The position numbers were made by a program, and so were the translations under genes. The notes beneath the pieces are model-generated. The model was given only the letters and a program-made list of their open reading frames with translations, ran no database searches and was not told where the DNA came from. Positions 60,290-64,000 of a stretch of 64,000 nt of DNA are shown piece after piece; positions within the stretch are counted from its first letter, which is position 1; the number at the start of each line of letters is the position of its first letter. The stretch lies in assembly GCA_963920765.1 (NCBI GenBank), contig OY987250.1, forward strand, positions 682,001 through 746,000. Direction: 5' to 3'. This stretch comes from Ulota crispa (taxonomy: Eukaryota > Streptophyta > Bryopsida > Orthotrichales > Orthotrichaceae).

Positions 60290-60544
60290 GGGGAATGCTA
60301 TTTCATGAGCGGGGATTTGTGAGCCGTGAGCCGTGAGCGGGAATTTATTGTCAAAATAACAAATTCTACTTATAAATGTGTACGTAGGACCCTAGAATTG
60401 TGCATTTTAAACTACTAACTCTTAAAAAATTTGTTGCTTTTTTAGTTATTCCATTAATTTTGAGCTAAGAATCCATTCCTGCTCAAAGAATCTTAAATCT
60501 TTGCTCATGGCTCACCATTGTACACTCACCAAATAGCGTTGTCC
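60290..60544. mobile_element. Small inverted-repeat element, about 255 bp
   Basis: Left end GGGGAATGCTATTTCATGAGC and right end read inward GGACAACGCTATTTGGTGAG pair imperfectly. It lies exactly at the right end of the mariner-type MITE and is absent from unit 1. A short GTGAGCC tandem is near its left end. Superfamily unknown. Confidence 0.5.
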
Positions 60545-60780
60545 TAATCTTACCATAGCCATCCAAACACCATTTCAATTTGCATCAAGGATTTTTTTTA
60601 GAATTTTAGCAACATCATTGAACTAAGGATTTGCACATTTTGGTCTTGTAAAATGTTACTGTGCTACAATTCAATTTCAAAATATATCTTGTATTTTTTT
60701 CTGAAGAGTGCTCAAAATTTTATAAGGAAAAAGTTGAGACTACCTCCACCATCAATTGCAGATTTTGTCAGTGATATTGC

Positions 60781-62995
60781 AATGGTCTCATGGAGGCAAG
60801 TTAAGCAATTAAAGAGCATTCCTTTCCTAGCAAACCTGGCCTTGTCCATATGAGGTACTATTGTTGCTACTAATCTTTGAATCATCAATAATGAGGAGCT
60901 TGCAACATGCACAAACATGGTACCTTTTGTATGGAATTTGGATACCTCAACGGCAACATCAAAGTTGAAGATTTTGCATACATTTTGTAAATGGTAAATT
61001 GATTATAGAATGCATGTGTCACTAACACATAGTCTAAAGTATTGAGGAGTTGATAGTATTCACAAACTATGCACAAATATGATACTTTTTGCATGAAATT
61101 GGATCCCTCAATGACAACATAAAAACAAGAAATTTTGCATACATTTGATAGATGGTATATGGATTCTAGAATGCATGCGTCACTAACACAAAGACTAAAA
61201 ACACTGTTAATTCATAGAAGGAAGTTTTTGTTGACGTTATCAGAGGGACAGAGGGAGTACGTGATTACTTGCTCTTTAAACTTCAACAATCCATTTGTAA
61301 TCCAACTCCTTGCGCAGCCAAGGCATCACCAAATAAACATAAACATAATGAGGTGATCCAGTACTGGTATTCAAAACTTCAACAAGTCATTACCGATTCA
61401 ACTCCATGCCGTAGCAAAAATCGTGCTCCAACAAATTAGCCCTTGCCTGACGTCCTGATCCATTAATAATTGACCTGGAAATCATCAAAATTTGTACTAC
61501 TTTACATACTACAGTAGTAGGCATCAAGTTTGAAATTTGGTTTTAGTTTTCAAACCTTGATTTCAACACGTTTTACTCTAAAAATAAACGTTGAAGCTTT
61601 GTTGTTCTAAACGGGAAAGGGGCTATAGAAGCAGATGCTTAAAATATAGCCCCTTCGGATGATTTTTGTAAAAGCCAGGTGTTCCTTTATGGTGGCTTTC
61701 ATAAAAAGTAAGGAGAATTTAGGAAACCAAGTTTTAGAAAACCCACCCTAACATCAAGCTTGATGCACACTGACTAGCTTGTTTGCATTTTGTGTGTCTG
61801 CGTTTTGTTGTGGAAATGAAGATTAGGTTGGACCAGTGATCTGTAGCCCCGCACCCTTGTACATAAAACAAGCTCGCAATAGCTTTTGGCATGCATGCTC
61901 CCCTTTGCACGCCTCCCTGCACACACGCAACCGTCGTATGCTAGTCAAGGCTCGTTCAATTGTACCTTGAGCTTTGAAAAGTTTGGGGTTTGCTGAATTG
62001 TTAGCGTGCCCAAATCCAAGACAATGGAAACATGTTAATTGGTAAACACAAGAGGCTCACAATTGAAACTCAACACTTATCTTCTGCAAAACATGTTTAG
62101 TGTTTGTTTGTACCTAGTTGAGTGCAAGGGTGGGGCATCAAAGATTTGAACAAGCCTGTAATTGTGAATGCACCCTAGACAACTACTTTCAGAGAGCTCC
62201 ATGTTGTGTGCAAGGGTGCGAGTGCTCTAATGCCGAGGCCACACATGCCCAAAATTGGCAATTTGAAACAGATGAAGAAGTAACTTGTATTTTTTGAAAA
62301 CTCAAAGAACACCATATTTGTTAATTTGGGAAAAATGGTACATTTTGGGACTTTCAAGAAGTTTGAGGTGATCACCTCAAACCAAGCTTAGCATTTTTTT
62401 TTTTGTACACGTGCTCTCACTTGAGAAGAGGGATTTGCGAGGGAAAAAATCTTAGTGGCTCAGACTAAACTAGATACCTTCAAATCTGGTTTAAAGTAAT
62501 TTTTTGGGCTTGAGGTGGAGTACAAAATGGGACACTTGTTTTTCCCAAATTAACGAATATGGTGTTAAAAGCGCCCCTCCTTCGTCTTTGTGGTCACTTG
62601 CTTGCATTAATAAAATAGAACTTTCACAGCTATCACAGACGTCGCGCTGGGAATTGTTTTTTTAGGCAATAAAAAACCAGTGGACAGTAAAGCTGGCTTG
62701 TCTCACCGTTTCCCTCCGTTTGTTGACCAATGGGAGAAGCCCGTTCCAAATCTGGCAACACTGGAGGAATCCAAAAAAATTAACTGGCTGGGATGGGTTT
62801 CCGGTTTAGAAAAGGTGGAGTACAGAGAATTAAGGATGAAAGGAAGGTCCAAGATGCGGTGTTCCGTACAGCAATCTCATAACTTTTCTTACTGCAACTG
62901 GCATCTGTGCGAGTAGTTAGCTGCCAATCAGTACACAAATAGATATCGCCAATCACCCAGACCTGTGTGGCTATTGGTCACATCAATGGCCGTCG
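60781..62995. repeat. Segmental duplication, truncated unit 3 with gene-less SABATH upstream region
   Basis: The junction falls inside a mariner-type MITE: the copy begins at TGGTCTCATGGAGGCAAGTT and its right end (inverse of CTCCCTCTGTCCCTCTGATA) is at 61257. It then follows the unit 1 and 2 spacer (ATCCATTTGTAATCCAACTCC, GTCCTGATCCATTA, TAGCCCCTTCGGATGATTTT) and the SABATH upstream region (TTCCGGTTTAGAAAAGGTGG, AAATAGATATCGCCAA, GACCTGTGTGGCTATTGG). Homology ends near 62995, about 180 bp before the start codon would be expected. No SABATH exon is found to the right in the window. Confidence 0.8.
62308..62566. mobile_element. MITE in unit 3, AACACCATATT ends, 259 bp
   Basis: Ends AACACCATATTTGTTAATTT and, inverted, AACACCATATTCGTTAATTT, continuing GGGAAAAA on both sides. 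Absent from units 1 and 2 at the AAAAAAGCGCC site. Family not determined. Confidence 0.7.
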
Positions 62996-63246
62996 TGTTA
63001 ACTACAGTTGACTTTGTACATCCACCTCGCCACTTACATCCATCACTATCCATCTAGTGATACACAACTGTATATATTCAGACCAGTGTTTTTTTGAGGC
63101 CACCTTGTCAGAGATTGGACCAATGCTCCTCTCTTCCCCTCAGAATTCTCTATTTCTGGGAGGGCACGTGGCGCGTAGCAGGTGAAAAAAAAACATTGAT
63201 TCAGACCACACAATAACACATCTTTTTTGTGCTTCAACATTTTGTC

Positions 63247-63972
63247 TTAACCCTTAAAGGATCACTTGTCCCTACGGAGGACAAATGGGAATTTGGGCAT
63301 GTACTTATGGTTGAATTGTTTTGTGTAATTTTTTGAAACTTTTATGAAAGATGGGGAATTCAAAGATTTGTGTGGGCATTTAATTTTTACCTCATTTTGA
63401 CATTTATTGAAGAAGTTAAAAATGAAGTTATGAGAATTTTTGTTTGGCGGGCAACCCAAAACCTTCTTTAAAAATTTCATTTTTTTTAAATAAATTTTTT
63501 AGGTTAGTTCTTTAGACTTACATATATGTGGGAAGCTTTGAATTATTCAATTCTAATTGATGAGATAAAAGTGATGAGAAGTTTTAGTTTGAGTGTGGGC
63601 ATAGTTTTGAGATTTTCCACACCTACCTAGAAACAAAAACTTCTCATAGCTTGCATCTCATCCATTAGAATTGAATGATTCAAAGCTTCCCACATATACA
63701 TAAGTCTAAAAACTAACCTCAAATTTTTATTTTAAAAAATGCAATTTTTAAAAAAGTTTTTGGGTTGCCCGCCAAACAAAAATTCTCATAAATTCATTTT
63801 TGACTTCTTCAACAAATGTCAAAATGAGGTTAAAATTAGATGTCCACACAAATATTTGAATTCCCCATCTTCTATAAAAGTTTCAAAAAATTACACAAAG
63901 TAGTTTAGCCATAAGTACATGCCCAAAATCCCATTTGTCCTCCGTAGGGACAAGTAGTCCTTTAGGGGTTAA
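63247..63972. mobile_element. TTAA-ended foldback element, 726 bp
   Basis: The element is almost one complete palindrome centred near 63610. The left arm starts TTAACCCTTAAAGGATCAC and the right arm, inverted, TTAACCCCTAAAGGACTAC, and both continue GGACAAATGGGA, GGGCATGTACTTATGG and onward for about 340 bp with high identity. TTAA bounds both ends. A relative of its left arm is at 1326-1620. No coding capacity. Confidence 0.8.
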
Positions 63973-64000
63973 GGAAGATTTCATGAATATCCTTGAAGTT

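Larger units (their letters stand above)
52390..60780. repeat. Segmental tandem duplication, unit 2
   Basis: Second copy of the unit described at 44030-52320. Its left edge coincides with the TRM5 translation start: TTGCATCTGG followed by CTCACATGATTGC appears at both 44025 and 52400. Only TRM5 upstream sequence, not TRM5 coding sequence, was therefore copied. Unit-specific insertions are at 52629-52862, 53050-53157, 53951-54703, 56777-56891 and 57638-57963. Confidence 0.85.

Overview
The window is nuclear DNA of a land plant. It holds spliced genes with GT-AG introns, a complete plant-specific NAC transcription factor, SABATH carboxyl methyltransferases, a plant-type organellar enoyl-CoA hydratase, and many plant-style MITEs. 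The gene density (about seven loci in 64 kb), AT-rich spacers and divergent SABATH and NAC sequences would fit a non-seed plant such as a bryophyte. I cannot name the species, and that placement is inference.

Layout. 1-7340: AT-rich spacer with a CACTA-type MITE, TTAA-ended elements and a foldback element, and no recognisable gene. 7341-10017 (minus): NAC factor, 4 exons, 347 aa. 10018-14449: spacer with one MITE. 14450-17609 (minus): mitochondrial-type enoyl-CoA hydratase of the AUH/ECHIA kind, 9 exons, 341 aa. 17903-20407: three TTAA-ended elements abutting one another. 21904-24741 (minus): a multi-exon gene I do not recognise, ends not resolved. 24742-33671: transposon-rich spacer with a foldback element carrying a 21-bp minisatellite. 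33672-36511 (plus): a very repetitive Lys/Glu-rich protein of about 786 aa, with a 5' UTR intron. 36512-40354: spacer with two MITE-like elements. 40355-44030 (minus): complete TRM5-type tRNA (m1G37) methyltransferase, 10 exons, 637 aa, including a probable GC-AG intron.

44030-63000 is a tandem segmental duplication with a period of about 8.5 kb. Unit 1 (about 44030-52320) and unit 2 (about 52390-60780) each hold TRM5 upstream DNA, a long spacer and one three-exon SABATH methyltransferase gene. Unit 3 (about 60781-62995) holds only the spacer and the SABATH upstream region and stops before the coding sequence. The unit 2 gene is intact (404 aa). The unit 1 gene has an in-frame stop near the start of its last exon. 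About 497 bp spanning promoter and first exon are identical between the two copies although the flanks are clearly diverged, which suggests gene conversion. MITEs present in one unit and absent at the matching site of the other give direct insertion and empty-site pairs.

The most unusual feature is a large set of non-autonomous elements that begin and end with TTAA followed by CCC and a short terminal inverted repeat. This is the architecture of piggyBac elements, which I know mainly from animals and fungi and which are not a normal component of flowering-plant genomes. No transposase is visible in the window.
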